Below are positions 1 through 7,541 of a stretch of 23,141 nucleotides of DNA, one piece after another. The notes under the pieces are model-generated. The model searched no databases. It saw nothing but the letters and a program-made list of their open reading frames with translations, and was not told the DNA's origin. Origin of the DNA: Congzhengia sp045576635 (GTDB lineage: Bacteria; Bacillota; Clostridia; UBA1381; UBA9506); NCBI GenBank assembly GCA_045576635.1, contig JAZNGT010000006.1, positions 1-23,141 of the forward strand, in the 5' to 3' direction. How positions within the stretch are numbered: position 1 is the first letter of the stretch; the number at the start of each line of letters is the position of its first letter. The position numbers were made by a program, and so were the translations under genes.

Positions 1-1035
1 CACGGTTTTTTTGAAATTGCAAAAACGTTAAAAGAAAGCGGTGCCGATTCGTTTGGTGTTGCAACCTTTGAAGAAGCAAAACTTTTAAGAGACAGAGGGT
101 TTTCAGGTCCCATTTTAGTACTTGGCCGTGTAGACGAAGCGTTCGCATCTGAACTCGTCACATTAGACATAAGTTCCACAGTGTTTGATTTAAATTTTGC
201 AAAAGCCCTTTCTTCTGCCGCCGTCTCTTTGCATAAATCTGCAAGTATTCACATAAAAATAGATACCGGAATGACACGAATCGGGTATGGCAATTCTGAG
301 AAAGAATTAGATGAAATTGCACAAATTTGTGCACTTCCCGCTATTACACCGGTCGGAATTTTTTCGCATTTTTCCTGTGCAGACCATAAAGACAGAACGT
401 TTTCTGACCGTCAGTTCGCCTTATTTCAAGGTGTAATCGATGCACTGAAAAACCGTGGTGTCGAATTTTCCAAAAAGCACATCTGCAACAGTGCAGGCGT
501 TATGGAATTTCCCGAATACCATCTCGATATGGTTCGACCGGGCATTATTCTTTACGGATGTTATCCGTCGGATGATGTAAAGAAAGAGCGACTCGCGCTA
601 AAACCTGCAATGACGGTAAAATCAAGAATTGTAAGAATCGAAACAGTACCGAAAGGCACGCCCGTAAGTTACGGGGGAACTTATGTGACCGAAAAAGAAA
701 CAAAAATCGCAACCGTTTCCATCGGTTACGCAGACGGATATTTCCGCACACTTTCCAAAAATGCATGTATGACAGTTCACGGAACACGTGTTCCTGTTGT
801 GGGAAGAATTTGTATGGATCAATGTATGATTGATGTTTCCTCTGTCAATACTATAAACGTCGGCGACGAAGTTACAGTATTTGGAAACGGAGGAGATAAC
901 GGAGAAACAGCAACATCCCTTGCGGCACATGCAGATACAATAAGTTACGAACTTTTGTGCGCGGTCGGGAACAGAACCCCCAGAATTTATTTGAAAAACG
1001 GCGAAATGGTAGATGTACTTACTTATCAGGATTAA
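1..1035 (+). CDS. alr: Alanine racemase, 5'-truncated by window edge
   Basis: PLP-dependent alanine racemase, interconverting L- and D-alanine for peptidoglycan precursors in the cytoplasm. The frame is open from base 1 and its first residues are H-G-F-F-E-I-A, which is where the family's catalytic-lysine motif (KANAYGHG) ends, so only about 40 N-terminal residues, including the PLP lysine, lie outside the window. Visible family motifs are IDTGMTRIG, the F-S-H-F-S block, NSAG, SYGGTY, IGYADGY (carrying the second catalytic base, the tyrosine) and GRICMDQCMIDVS. The stop is TAA at 1033-1035. It is followed 150 bp later by mazEF, the same gene order as alr-ndoAI-ndoA in Bacillus subtilis, which supports the assignment. 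A GTG at 181 could be taken for a start, but the homology continues upstream through it. Confidence 0.97.
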   Translation, partial: HGFFEIAKTLKESGADSFGVATFEEAKLLRDRGFSGPILVLGRVDEAFASELVTLDISSTVFDLNFAKALSSAAVSLHKSASIHIKIDTGMTRIGYGNSEKELDEIAQICALPAITPVGIFSHFSCADHKDRTFSDRQFALFQGVIDALKNRGVEFSKKHICNSAGVMEFPEYHLDMVRPGIILYGCYPSDDVKKERLALKPAMTVKSRIVRIETVPKGTPVSYGGTYVTEKETKIATVSIGYADGYFRTLSKNACMTVHGTRVPVVGRICMDQCMIDVSSVNTINVGDEVTVFGNGGDNGETATSLAAHADTISYELLCAVGNRTPRIYLKNGEMVDVLTYQD

Positions 1036-1052
1036 TTGCTAATATTTGTGTG

Positions 1053-1081
1053 TTGACGAAATTCGTCATAAATTATATAAT
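1053..1081 (+). promoter_or_regulatory. Sigma-A promoter of mazEF with a palindrome in it
   Basis: TTGACG at 1053-1058 and TATAAT at 1076-1081 are separated by 17 bp, a near-consensus sigma-A promoter located between alr and mazE. A 13-bp palindrome, GACGAA-a-TTCGTC (1055-1067), overlaps the -35 hexamer and is a natural operator candidate for autorepression by the ribbon-helix-helix antitoxin. Operator function is inference. A small hairpin, ACGCC-tttc-GGCGT (1152-1165), sits in the leader just before the ribosome binding site. Confidence 0.8.
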
Positions 1082-1185
1082 ATTGGTGTGGCGTAAACAC
1101 AAAAGCACTCTTATTTACGTTCGCGTTTCGACATTTTTAGTTTCAAAACACACGCCTTTCGGCGTAATCACAAACGAATGGGGGC

Positions 1186-1470
1186 ATGACCATTTTGTCG
1201 CAACTGAAAAAGGTTCTGATAACCGTTCCCGATGCCCTGCTTGCGCAAGTTGATTCTGTTGTCAGCAGTGAAAACATTAACCGAAGTGAATTTGTCCGCG
1301 AGGCAATGAAACTTTACCTGCGCGAAAAGAAAAAGCAACTGGTACAGGAACAAATGAAAAAGGGTTATCAGGAAATGGCGGATATTAACTTAAATATCGC
1401 CAGAATGTGTTTTGATGCGGATGAGCAGGCGCTTTCCGCGTATGAGGAAAAACTGGCGGAGTGTGAATAG
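1186..1470 (+). CDS. mazE: MazE/EndoAI-type antitoxin (ribbon-helix-helix)
   Basis: Antitoxin that binds and neutralises the MazF endoribonuclease encoded next to it, and probably binds its own promoter. The N-terminal part (VLITVPDALLAQVDSVV, then NRSEFVREAMKLYL) has the beta-strand plus two-helix pattern of CopG/Arc ribbon-helix-helix proteins. The charged C-terminal half, including QMKKGYQEMADINLNIA, resembles the toxin-binding tail of B. subtilis EndoAI (…LMRRGYMEMAKINLNIS…). Length is 94 residues from ATG 1186, normal for the family. The start is uncertain: the G-run at 1180-1184 is almost touching ATG 1186, while a TTG at 1195 in the same frame lies 10 nt after it. The stop (1468-1470) is immediately followed by the mazF start. 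Confidence 0.9.
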   Translation: MTILSQLKKVLITVPDALLAQVDSVVSSENINRSEFVREAMKLYLREKKKQLVQEQMKKGYQEMADINLNIARMCFDADEQALSAYEEKLAECE

Positions 1471-1471
1471 T

Positions 1472-1822
1472 GTGGTTGTAAAACGTGGAGATATTTTTTA
1501 CGCTGATTTAAGCCCTGTAATCGGTTCTGAGCAAGGCGGGATAAGACCTGTTCTGGTGGTACAAAACGATATCGGAAACAAGTTTTCTCCTACGGTAATC
1601 GTTGCGGCAATCACGTCGCAGATTAACAAGGCAAAGCTCCCCACTCACATCGAAATCAGTGCCAACGACTTTGGTCTTGCCAAAGATTCCGTGATTTTAT
1701 TAGAGCAGATACGCACAGTTGATAAAAAGCGGCTGCGCGAAAAAATCGGTCGGTTAGATGATGAGGTTATGAACAATGTGAATGAAGCTTTGACTGTAAG
1801 TTTTGGCATTACAGAGCTTTAA
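1472..1822 (+). CDS. mazF: MazF/EndoA mRNA interferase toxin
   Basis: Sequence-specific endoribonuclease toxin (PemK/MazF fold) that cleaves mRNA when free of antitoxin. The protein begins VVVKRGDIFYADLSPVIGSEQGG and contains RPVLVVQND, TVIVAAITSQ, LPTHIEI and SVILLEQIRTVDKKRL, matching B. subtilis EndoA almost along its whole length. The catalytic Arg (in GGIRPVLV) and Thr (in AAITSQ) of the family are present. GTG 1472 is chosen as start because GGCGGAG at 1455-1461 is 10 nt upstream and the resulting 116 residues equal the usual EndoA length. The frame is open further upstream, but that part overlaps mazE and lacks similarity. Only one base separates it from the mazE stop, so the pair is translationally coupled. 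Confidence 0.95.
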   Translation: MVVKRGDIFYADLSPVIGSEQGGIRPVLVVQNDIGNKFSPTVIVAAITSQINKAKLPTHIEISANDFGLAKDSVILLEQIRTVDKKRLREKIGRLDDEVMNNVNEALTVSFGITEL

Positions 1823-1864
1823 ACAACGAAGATTGGTCTAATATTTGAGTATATCTCAAAATAG

Positions 1865-1895
1865 AGGGGTTACGGATTACCGTAACCCCTTTTTA
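1865..1895 (+). terminator. Rho-independent terminator after mazF
   Basis: AGGGGTTACGG (1865-1875), loop ATTA, CCGTAACCCCT (1880-1890), then a short T-tract. This is an 11-bp perfect stem 42 nt after the mazF stop. The convergent NlpC/P60 gene ends inside the T-tract, so the hairpin may also serve that gene, although its T-tract on the minus strand is poor. Confidence 0.88.
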
Positions 1896-2429
1896 TTTTG
1901 TCTCAATTCTCCGAACTGCGCAAACTGTACTGTAAAACGGTGTACTTTCTCCTCTCCTGCAAGGCGATGAAAGGGATGTGGTCGAAACACCGCTTAACGC
2001 ACAATGACGAAACGCTCCGTCGCCTAAATAAATGCCAACGTGGTTGGGTGTGCCGTCTTCTTCATAGTCAAAAAAAATCAAATCACCCGCTAAAAGACAC
2101 TGTGTGTCGTTGTACTGTTTGAGTGCACTGTGCGCAACAGGCGTACCAAAACAAATTTGTGTTTTTGTGCTCCCGTCCGGAAAATCTGCACAAAAATTTT
2201 GCATGACATAATATACAAAACCGGAGCAGTCAAAACTTTCAGGTCCGAGCCGTGCGGCAGTAGAGTACGTTCCGGAAACATTCGTAGAAAACGCTGCTGC
2301 CGCTTCGCCCTGAGATATTTTTACTTCCGGTATAATAGGTGTAGCAGGTTTTTTATGTACTTCTGTTACAACCAAAAAAACAAAAAAAAGACTTAAAAAA
2401 ATTTTAGTGCATAAAGAAATCCGTTTCAT
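1893..2429 (-). CDS. Secreted NlpC/P60-family cysteine peptidase
   Basis: Probable exported peptidoglycan peptidase of the NlpC/P60 superfamily, which usually cleaves gamma-D-Glu-diaminopimelate links in stem peptides. Residues 1-22 form a signal peptide or membrane anchor (positive KR start, then a run of F, L and V). The catalytic cysteine is C68 in FDCSGFVYYVMQ and the catalytic histidine is H130 in NHVGIYLGDG; H142 (AFRHCA) is likely the third polar residue. AGDLIFFDYEEDG is the usual block before the histidine. At 178 residues it is essentially a bare catalytic domain with no SH3 or LysM targeting domain. A ribosome binding site, GAGGGGGTG, lies 7-8 nt before ATG 2429. It appears to be transcribed alone, since a terminator separates it from the upstream hydrolase gene. 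The substrate is unknown. Confidence 0.9.
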   Translation of the reverse strand: MKRISLCTKIFLSLFFVFLVVTEVHKKPATPIIPEVKISQGEAAAAFSTNVSGTYSTAARLGPESFDCSGFVYYVMQNFCADFPDGSTKTQICFGTPVAHSALKQYNDTQCLLAGDLIFFDYEEDGTPNHVGIYLGDGAFRHCALSGVSTTSLSSPCRRGESTPFYSTVCAVRRIETK

Positions 2430-2480
2430 AAAACACCCCCTCTTTTTATGATATGTGTTTCTTTATGAAATTTAGAACTA

Positions 2481-2513
2481 AAAAGGGACACGGCATTTTG
2501 CCGTGTCCCTTTT
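2481..2513 (-). terminator. Terminator of the serine hydrolase gene
   Basis: A 15-bp perfect stem (2481-2495 with 2499-2513) around a 3-nt loop lies 11 nt downstream of the stop at 2525. Its A/T-rich flanks give a T-run on the minus strand. It also insulates the NlpC/P60 gene from the hydrolase operon. Confidence 0.9.
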
Positions 2514-2524
2514 TATCTTATGTT

Positions 2525-4015
2525 TTATGCTTCTTTTTTTCCAATTGCCCAGCCTTGATACTCATCTAAAAAGTCTTCTGCCGTCTTTTCCATAATGACA
2601 GAAATTTCATCATCCGAAAAACCAAACCGCATACAGAGTCTTCCGAAATATTTATCAATAATCTGTACTAAAATGTTGAGTTGATTGTCTCCTGAGAACG
2701 CTGCGCTTGCTGCACATTCATAATAATGCCCCGGTGTAAAGGTGTTTCCTAAAAGGTCAGAATATCCCTCTTCCGGAAACAGTCCAAACGCATTTTTACC
2801 AATACCGAAAGAAAGTGTTTTGTCGCCCTGTGCATTGGTATAATACAGTGTGCCGATATCTCCTTCAAATGTAAAGCGGATTTTCGTTATCCCCATGGGA
2901 TTTTCCTGCATGATATACTCTTTCCCGTGAATTTTTTCAGCCAGACCTCTGTCTTCTGATGCGTCGAGCGACAGAAGTTTTAAATCGCTGCTGTATGAAA
3001 CCAATTCCTTATAAGCCGCCTCATGTTCGGGCAGTGTTTCTTCTGTAATACGGTTTGCAACCATATCAAAAAATCCGTCTAAAATCACGCGCTTTGCATA
3101 ATCAATGCCCTGGTTGTCGGAATTGATTACAAAAATCAAATCCTTTTCCGGAACCGCAACCGCAAACTGACAGCCCATGCCGTTAAAGAAAAAACTGTTA
3201 TCACGCGTGCGCCAGATCTGATAGCCGTAACCGTACGTGTATGGAGTTTGGAGAAACAGCGGATTATTATCAACAAGTTTAGAACACGCAGTTTTTATGT
3301 ACGTTTTATCTAAAATCTGCTCGCCCTCCCAGGCTCCTTCTTGCATCACAAACTGTATCACCTTTGCCTGATCGATAGCACGGCACAAAATACCGGAATC
3401 GCCCCAACTGTGTCCACCCGGGCACGTTAAGGTGTACGTATCTTCCGATACGCCGATTTTAGAATACAGTTTTTCACGCATAAATTCATCAAACGTTTTT
3501 TTGGAAACCGTTTCAACGAGAGCACAAAGTACAAAAGAACCACAGCTGTCATAACGATACAGTGTTCCCGGTACTTTTTTCTGTTTTCCTTGGCCACTTG
3601 TTTCAAAATAAATGCGCAGGCGGTCTTCTCCATGTAACGAAAACCAGTTTTCCTGATCCATAGGAAAACCTGTGCACATTTTAAGCATATCTTTTACTGT
3701 CTGCTTTTTCACGTGCTCGTCTGCACCTTTTGTAATATCTTCATCAAAATACGATACAATCGGCTTGTCCAAATCAACGAGACCATCCTGTACCAAAAAT
3801 CCGATTGCAAGCGATACATAACTTTTACTGTCTGAATACAGCCTGTGTAAAAAATCTTTATGAAACGGCGCCCAGTACTGCTCGTAAAAGACTTTTCCGT
3901 GACGCGCCATAACGATGCTGTGTGTAGAAAGTCGGTTTTTCTCCAGATACGAAACATACGCCTTTATGTCGGTTGACGATACGCCAACCTGTTCCGGTGA
4001 TACAGTTTCAAACAT
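2525..4015 (-). CDS. Beta-lactamase-fold serine hydrolase
   Basis: Serine hydrolase of the beta-lactamase/penicillin-binding-protein-like family (PF00144-type). The nucleophile motif SxxK is S61-D-S-K64 in RLYSDSKSYVSLAIG. The second motif, usually YxN, is Y155-D-S157 in YRYDSCGSF. The third motif region falls around FFFNGMGCQFAVAVPEK. DLDKPIVSYF and the preceding VQDGL are typical for the family. Residues from about 340 to 496 form a separate beta-rich C-terminal domain of unknown role. There is no signal peptide, so it is probably cytoplasmic. Many such proteins are esterases or peptidases rather than beta-lactamases, and the substrate cannot be read from the sequence. It starts 28 bp after the PHP gene and is probably co-transcribed with it; GAGG lies 7 nt before ATG 4015. 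Confidence 0.85.
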   Translation of the reverse strand: MFETVSPEQVGVSSTDIKAYVSYLEKNRLSTHSIVMARHGKVFYEQYWAPFHKDFLHRLYSDSKSYVSLAIGFLVQDGLVDLDKPIVSYFDEDITKGADEHVKKQTVKDMLKMCTGFPMDQENWFSLHGEDRLRIYFETSGQGKQKKVPGTLYRYDSCGSFVLCALVETVSKKTFDEFMREKLYSKIGVSEDTYTLTCPGGHSWGDSGILCRAIDQAKVIQFVMQEGAWEGEQILDKTYIKTACSKLVDNNPLFLQTPYTYGYGYQIWRTRDNSFFFNGMGCQFAVAVPEKDLIFVINSDNQGIDYAKRVILDGFFDMVANRITEETLPEHEAAYKELVSYSSDLKLLSLDASEDRGLAEKIHGKEYIMQENPMGITKIRFTFEGDIGTLYYTNAQGDKTLSFGIGKNAFGLFPEEGYSDLLGNTFTPGHYYECAASAAFSGDNQLNILVQIIDKYFGRLCMRFGFSDDEISVIMEKTAEDFLDEYQGWAIGKKEA

Positions 4016-4043
4016 AATAATGCCTCATTTCCTTTTTATAAAA

Positions 4044-4844
4044 TTAAAGAGTATCTTTTTGAAATTGATTGTCATACAAAACATAAACATACGTAAAGCC
4101 TATGTCTTTGAGCATTTTTCTTGCCTCTGAAAAGCCGTGCGAAAGTGCTTCCGGTTTGTGACTGTCGGAGGATAAAATAACATTTCCTCTATGTTTTTTA
4201 ATCAGATGCAAAAGGTTTGTATAAGGGTACGGCGTGCTGCGGTATCCGCGGAAAATTGCGCCGGTATTTACCTCAAACAAAATCTCTGCCCCGATTGCTT
4301 TTTGTAAAAATTCTTCCGAAAGTTTAAGATACGCTGGATTGTTTAAAAACCTTTGTTCATCCATTTCGTCGTATTTTGTGATAAGGTCAAAATGCCCGAT
4401 AATATCCGGTTTTCTGGATACGATATAGTCACAAAAGTAACTGTAATACGCGTTGGAAAGTGCCAAAATGTCATTTTGAAAAGTGGTAAGACACGTTTTA
4501 AAATGATCGTAACTCGAATCAATGGGATAATACACACCATCGACGCAAAAATAGTGGCATGAGCCGATGATATAATCAAACTTACTCCTGTCAACATACG
4601 AATACGCGTCTTCTTCCACGCCTAAATAGATCTGTATTTTATCTTTATAGCATTCTTTCAACGCGCCTATTTCGGCACAGTATTTTTCCGTATCCTTCAT
4701 GCAATAACGAAGGTCAAAGGGAGTATATCCATGCCCCGAAAAGCCGATGGCATCAAACCCCTCTTCTATGGCTGATACAACCATTTCCTCCGGCGATGCA
4801 CTTCCATCGCAAAAGGTTGTATGTGTATGATAATTTGCGAGCAT
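4044..4844 (-). CDS. PHP-domain phosphatase, histidinol-phosphatase type
   Basis: Metal-dependent phosphoesterase of the PHP superfamily, closest in layout to HisK/HisJ-type histidinol-phosphatases. The N-terminal metal site is NYHTHTTFCDG (H6, H8, D13). Further ligand motifs are GFSGHG, YLGVEED, GSCHYF, IIGHFDLI and the C-terminal LSSDSH. Length is 266 residues, normal for the family. ATG 4844 is chosen because GAGGTGG precedes it by 4-5 nt; the frame is open upstream, but that stretch runs into promoter and terminator sequence. With no histidine biosynthesis genes alongside, the physiological substrate could be another sugar or amino-acid phosphate. It is the first gene of a likely two-gene operon with the serine hydrolase. 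Confidence 0.85.
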   Translation of the reverse strand: MLANYHTHTTFCDGSASPEEMVVSAIEEGFDAIGFSGHGYTPFDLRYCMKDTEKYCAEIGALKECYKDKIQIYLGVEEDAYSYVDRSKFDYIIGSCHYFCVDGVYYPIDSSYDHFKTCLTTFQNDILALSNAYYSYFCDYIVSRKPDIIGHFDLITKYDEMDEQRFLNNPAYLKLSEEFLQKAIGAEILFEVNTGAIFRGYRSTPYPYTNLLHLIKKHRGNVILSSDSHKPEALSHGFSEARKMLKDIGFTYVYVLYDNQFQKDTL

Positions 4845-4881
4845 AATTCCACCTCGATTCTTCTGCTCCTTTTCTATAAGT

Positions 4882-4910
4882 ATTGTAGCACACCAAAATA
4901 AAAAAAACAA
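4882..4910 (-). promoter_or_regulatory. Putative promoter of the PHP gene
   Basis: On the minus strand TTGTTT (4905-4910) and TACAAT (4882-4887) are 17 bp apart. The -35 hexamer lies inside the terminator hairpin and T-run of fbp, an arrangement repeated upstream of fbp itself. Confidence 0.55.
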
Positions 4911-4933
4911 TCACAATTTTGTGATTGTTTTTT
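4902..4933 (-). terminator. Terminator after fbp
   Basis: The stem CAATCAC/GTGATTG (4908-4914 and 4921-4927) is extended by A/T pairs on both sides and followed on the minus strand by a run of T. It begins 6 nt after the fbp stop. Its stem is the same as that of the tRNA-operon terminator at 6917-6946. Confidence 0.85.
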
Positions 4934-4938
4934 ATTTT

Positions 4939-6807
4939 TCATACAACTTTCTCCGGTATGCTTCCGGAGTCATATAAAAACAACAGATTCTTTAAATCTT
5001 CCACATCGTTTAAAAGTTCTTTTCCTTTATCGGTATTCTGAACCAAAATTCTTGTTTCCTGTTTTTCCACAATATATTTCTGAGACATCATTTCTGTGTT
5101 ATTTTCTATGATTGCATCAATACTTTCAAACGGCGAATGCGATGTGATGGCGAGTCCATACGAATTAAACGTAAGGGTATAGCCTGCGATTCCTGTCTGC
5201 TTGCGGTATGTAGTCGACATCCCTCCGTCAATCAGAATGAGTTTTCCGTTCGCTTTTACAGGACTTTCACCGTCTTTAAACCTTACGGGAATATGTCCGT
5301 TTATGATATGTCCGAAATTGCCTGAAAGGCCAAATTCTTTCATAATTTTATGGCAGATTATCTCATCATCCCAAAGGTGAAAATAGGGCTGTTTTTCTTC
5401 TTTGTGCGCCGAAACGTCATCTATATACATTCTTTCAAATGTTGCCATATTCGTTTTGCCGAACAATGGCGAATCAGGAGAACACCATAAATACCATGCA
5501 AAATCAGGCGATGCGTTTTGCTTTTTCTTATATGCTTCCCGAAGTTTTCTTTCACAAAAATCCATATATGCTTTTCCGGAATATTTTTTCCCCTTATAGG
5601 AAATAATGGAAAATTTGCCGTTTTCATCTAACGGAATACAGCCGTGATACAAAAGATTTCCGTTATAACGAAGATAAATGCTCCCTTTGGAAAACATAAA
5701 ATTTAAGTGCGTTTGCATTTTTTCACTGTGAATAAAACTTTGTTTCAGACCATCAATTACAGCCCGTTCATCCTCTGTAAGACAAAAGGAATTTTTAGGG
5801 TCAACCGTAGGAAATTCATCTGTATTCAAACGGTATCCGCACCAGGTCATATCAGAAAAATCAATTTTGTCAAGCCGTGTGCTTACTGCCATTGAAAACT
5901 CAGGATTGGAAAGCATAATCGCATCTTCCAACTTAAATCTCATAACAGAGATTGCCTTGTACATTTTTTCGATATTGTTTTTGCCTGTATAATGCTCGTT
6001 TGCAAAGCGTTCCAAATGACGCAGACTTACGCCATATCCCTCTTCAAGAAACAAACTGTTTCCGTATTTTAAACTGTTTGCAACCGCAACCGAAATACAA
6101 ACTTCTGACCCCATCATAGCGCCCATCCACACTACGTCATGATTGCCCCACTGTACATCAATCGACTTGATATTAAGTAGTGTATCGAGCACAACGTCAG
6201 GCCTTGCACCTCTGTCAAAAACATCTCCTACAATGTGCAAATGGTCAATAGAAAGTCTTCGGATAACGTCCGCAATTTCAATGATAAAATCATCCGCACA
6301 ATCTAGATTTATTATTGATTCAATAATTTTATTATAATAATTTTCTTTATTGATATTGTTTGCGTTACAATTTAAAAGTTCATCAATAATGTATGCATAT
6401 TTTTCAGGCAACGCTTTTCTTACCTTAGAACGTGTATACTTCCCACAGGAAATGTTGCAAACTTCAATCAGTCGTAAAAGAGTCTCCTCAATCCACTTTC
6501 TATCCTTTTTAAAGTCTTTAAGCACACGTTCCGGATAATAAATCAAGTTGGCAAGTTTGATTTGTTCGGAAACAGTCAATGTATCATGGAACACATCACG
6601 GATTTTTGTACGGATAACGCCCGATGCCGTTCTCATAATATGGGTAAAATGCTCGTGTTCCCCGTGAATATCGCTGATAAAGTGTTCTGTTCCCTTGGGT
6701 AGACTTAGAATCGCCTGTAAATTGATGATTTCTGACACAACATCTTTTTTGGTCGGCCATTTTTCTGCTAACACTTTATAGTATCTAATCTCATCTGAAA
6801 TACTCAT
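4939..6807 (-). CDS. fbp: Fructose-1,6-bisphosphatase, class III
   Basis: Gluconeogenic enzyme converting fructose 1,6-bisphosphate to fructose 6-phosphate; class III is the form typical of Firmicutes and is built on a metallophosphoesterase core. Metal-binding motifs are ISDIHGEHEHF (D46, H48), IVGDVFDRGARPD (G194 to G200) and WGNHDVVWMG (221-224), with later histidine motifs GHIINGHIPV and ITSHSPFES. Start ATG 6807 is chosen because AAAGGAAG lies 5 nt upstream and the protein then begins MSISDEIRYY; an in-frame ATG 63 nt further upstream lacks a good site. At 622 residues it is somewhat shorter than the B. subtilis enzyme but contains all core motifs. It is monocistronic between the tRNA operon and the PHP gene. 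Confidence 0.96.
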   Translation of the reverse strand: MSISDEIRYYKVLAEKWPTKKDVVSEIINLQAILSLPKGTEHFISDIHGEHEHFTHIMRTASGVIRTKIRDVFHDTLTVSEQIKLANLIYYPERVLKDFKKDRKWIEETLLRLIEVCNISCGKYTRSKVRKALPEKYAYIIDELLNCNANNINKENYYNKIIESIINLDCADDFIIEIADVIRRLSIDHLHIVGDVFDRGARPDVVLDTLLNIKSIDVQWGNHDVVWMGAMMGSEVCISVAVANSLKYGNSLFLEEGYGVSLRHLERFANEHYTGKNNIEKMYKAISVMRFKLEDAIMLSNPEFSMAVSTRLDKIDFSDMTWCGYRLNTDEFPTVDPKNSFCLTEDERAVIDGLKQSFIHSEKMQTHLNFMFSKGSIYLRYNGNLLYHGCIPLDENGKFSIISYKGKKYSGKAYMDFCERKLREAYKKKQNASPDFAWYLWCSPDSPLFGKTNMATFERMYIDDVSAHKEEKQPYFHLWDDEIICHKIMKEFGLSGNFGHIINGHIPVRFKDGESPVKANGKLILIDGGMSTTYRKQTGIAGYTLTFNSYGLAITSHSPFESIDAIIENNTEMMSQKYIVEKQETRILVQNTDKGKELLNDVEDLKNLLFLYDSGSIPEKVV

Positions 6808-6896
6808 ACGTTCTTCCTTTCTCTTGTTAAGAAGTATAACGTTTCGTTTACAAATATTTGTATGTTCCAATATAGGATATATGCTTTTACATGTTC

Positions 6897-6925
6897 ATTG
6901 TAACATATGAAAAGAAAAAAAACAA
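6897..6925 (-). promoter_or_regulatory. Putative promoter of fbp
   Basis: On the minus strand TTGTTT (6920-6925) and TACAAT (6897-6902) are 17 bp apart, with the -35 hexamer inside the tRNA terminator. The -10 sits within an inverted repeat, ATGTT-acaatg-AACAT. The leader to ATG 6807 would be about 80 nt. Confidence 0.5.
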
Positions 6926-6946
6926 TCACAAACGTGATTGTTTTTT
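6915..6946 (-). terminator. Terminator of the Val-Asp-Phe-Gly tRNA operon
   Basis: CAATCAC (6923-6929) and GTGATTG (6934-6940) pair around a 4-nt loop, extended by six A/T pairs. A T-run follows on the minus strand. It starts one base after the encoded CCA of tRNA-Gly. Confidence 0.9.
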
Positions 6947-6947
6947 A

Positions 6948-7022
6948 TGGAGCGGAAGACGAGATTCGAACTCGCGACGTTCACCTTGGCAAGGTGACGC
7001 TCTACCACTGAGCCACTCCCGC
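6948..7022 (-). tRNA. tRNA-Gly (GCC)
   Basis: A complete cloverleaf with acceptor GCGGGAG/CTTCCGC, anticodon loop TTGCCAA (anticodon GCC) and T-loop TTCGAAT, with CCA encoded (6948-6950). It is the last gene of a four-tRNA operon. Confidence 0.97.
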
Positions 7023-7043
7023 ATATATGAAATTTTGTTGTGG

Positions 7044-7119
7044 TGGTGCCTCCGGGCGGAATCGAACCACCGACACAGGGATTTTCAGTCCCTTGCTCTA
7101 CCGACTGAGCTACAGAGGC
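7044..7119 (-). tRNA. tRNA-Phe (GAA)
   Basis: Acceptor GCCTCTG/CGGAGGC, anticodon stem AGGGA/TCCCT and loop CTGAAAA (anticodon GAA). CCA is encoded. Confidence 0.97.
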
Positions 7120-7124
7120 ATGGT

Positions 7125-7201
7125 TGGCGACTCGGATGGGGCTCGAACCCACGACCTCCAGCGTGACAGGCTGGCATTCTAACCAACTGAACTACCGAGC
7201 C
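7125..7201 (-). tRNA. tRNA-Asp (GTC)
   Basis: Acceptor GGCTCGG/CCGAGTC, anticodon stem CCAGC/GCTGG and loop CTGTCAC (anticodon GTC). CCA is encoded. Only 5 bp separate it from tRNA-Phe. Confidence 0.97.
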
Positions 7202-7213
7202 ATAAAGACAATC

Positions 7214-7289
7214 TGGTGGGCGCAACAGGGCTCGAACCTGTGACCCTCTGCTTGTAAGGCAGATGCTCTCCCAGCTGAGCTATGCGCCC
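7214..7289 (-). tRNA. tRNA-Val (TAC)
   Basis: Acceptor GGGCGCA/TGCGCCC and anticodon loop CTTACAA (anticodon TAC). CCA is encoded. It is the first gene of the operon. Confidence 0.97.
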
Positions 7290-7320
7290 AAACTGTCTTG
7301 TCATCTCAGCGACAAATGAT

Positions 7321-7349
7321 ATTATACAATAAAAAAAATCGTTTGTCAA
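7321..7349 (-). promoter_or_regulatory. Consensus promoter of the tRNA operon
   Basis: On the minus strand TTGACA (7344-7349), a 17-bp spacer and TATAAT (7321-7326) match the sigma-A consensus in all 12 positions, 31 bp upstream of tRNA-Val. This suits a strongly expressed stable-RNA operon. Confidence 0.93.
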
Positions 7350-7463
7350 GAAAAATTTTTTTGATTTTTATTATTTTGTCCCATATTTTTAAAAATATCG
7401 TTTTAGCGGGGCAAAAAAAGCGGAAATTTACGCGTTTTTATAAAATATTCCTTTTTGCAAAAC

Positions 7464-7492
7464 TTGACTTTTTCTGTCGTTTCAGTTAAAAT
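7464..7492 (+). promoter_or_regulatory. Promoter of the iorAB operon
   Basis: TTGACT (7464-7469), a 17-bp spacer and TAAAAT (7487-7492), about 50 bp upstream of the iorA start. The 7290-7463 stretch before it is AT-rich and holds only the divergent tRNA promoter. Confidence 0.8.
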
Positions 7493-7541
7493 AGAAATGT
7501 TACCTATATATAATAAACTAACCGAAAGGATTGTTTTAAAT

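Noticed and set aside
957..1253. A + strand open frame overlapping the alr end and mazE
   Set aside because: It overlaps two confidently assigned genes in another frame, runs through the mazEF promoter and has no recognisable protein pattern.
1412..1471. Upstream start for mazF
   Set aside because: The extra 20 residues overlap mazE, lack a ribosome site and do not resemble EndoA; GTG 1472 gives the usual 116 residues.
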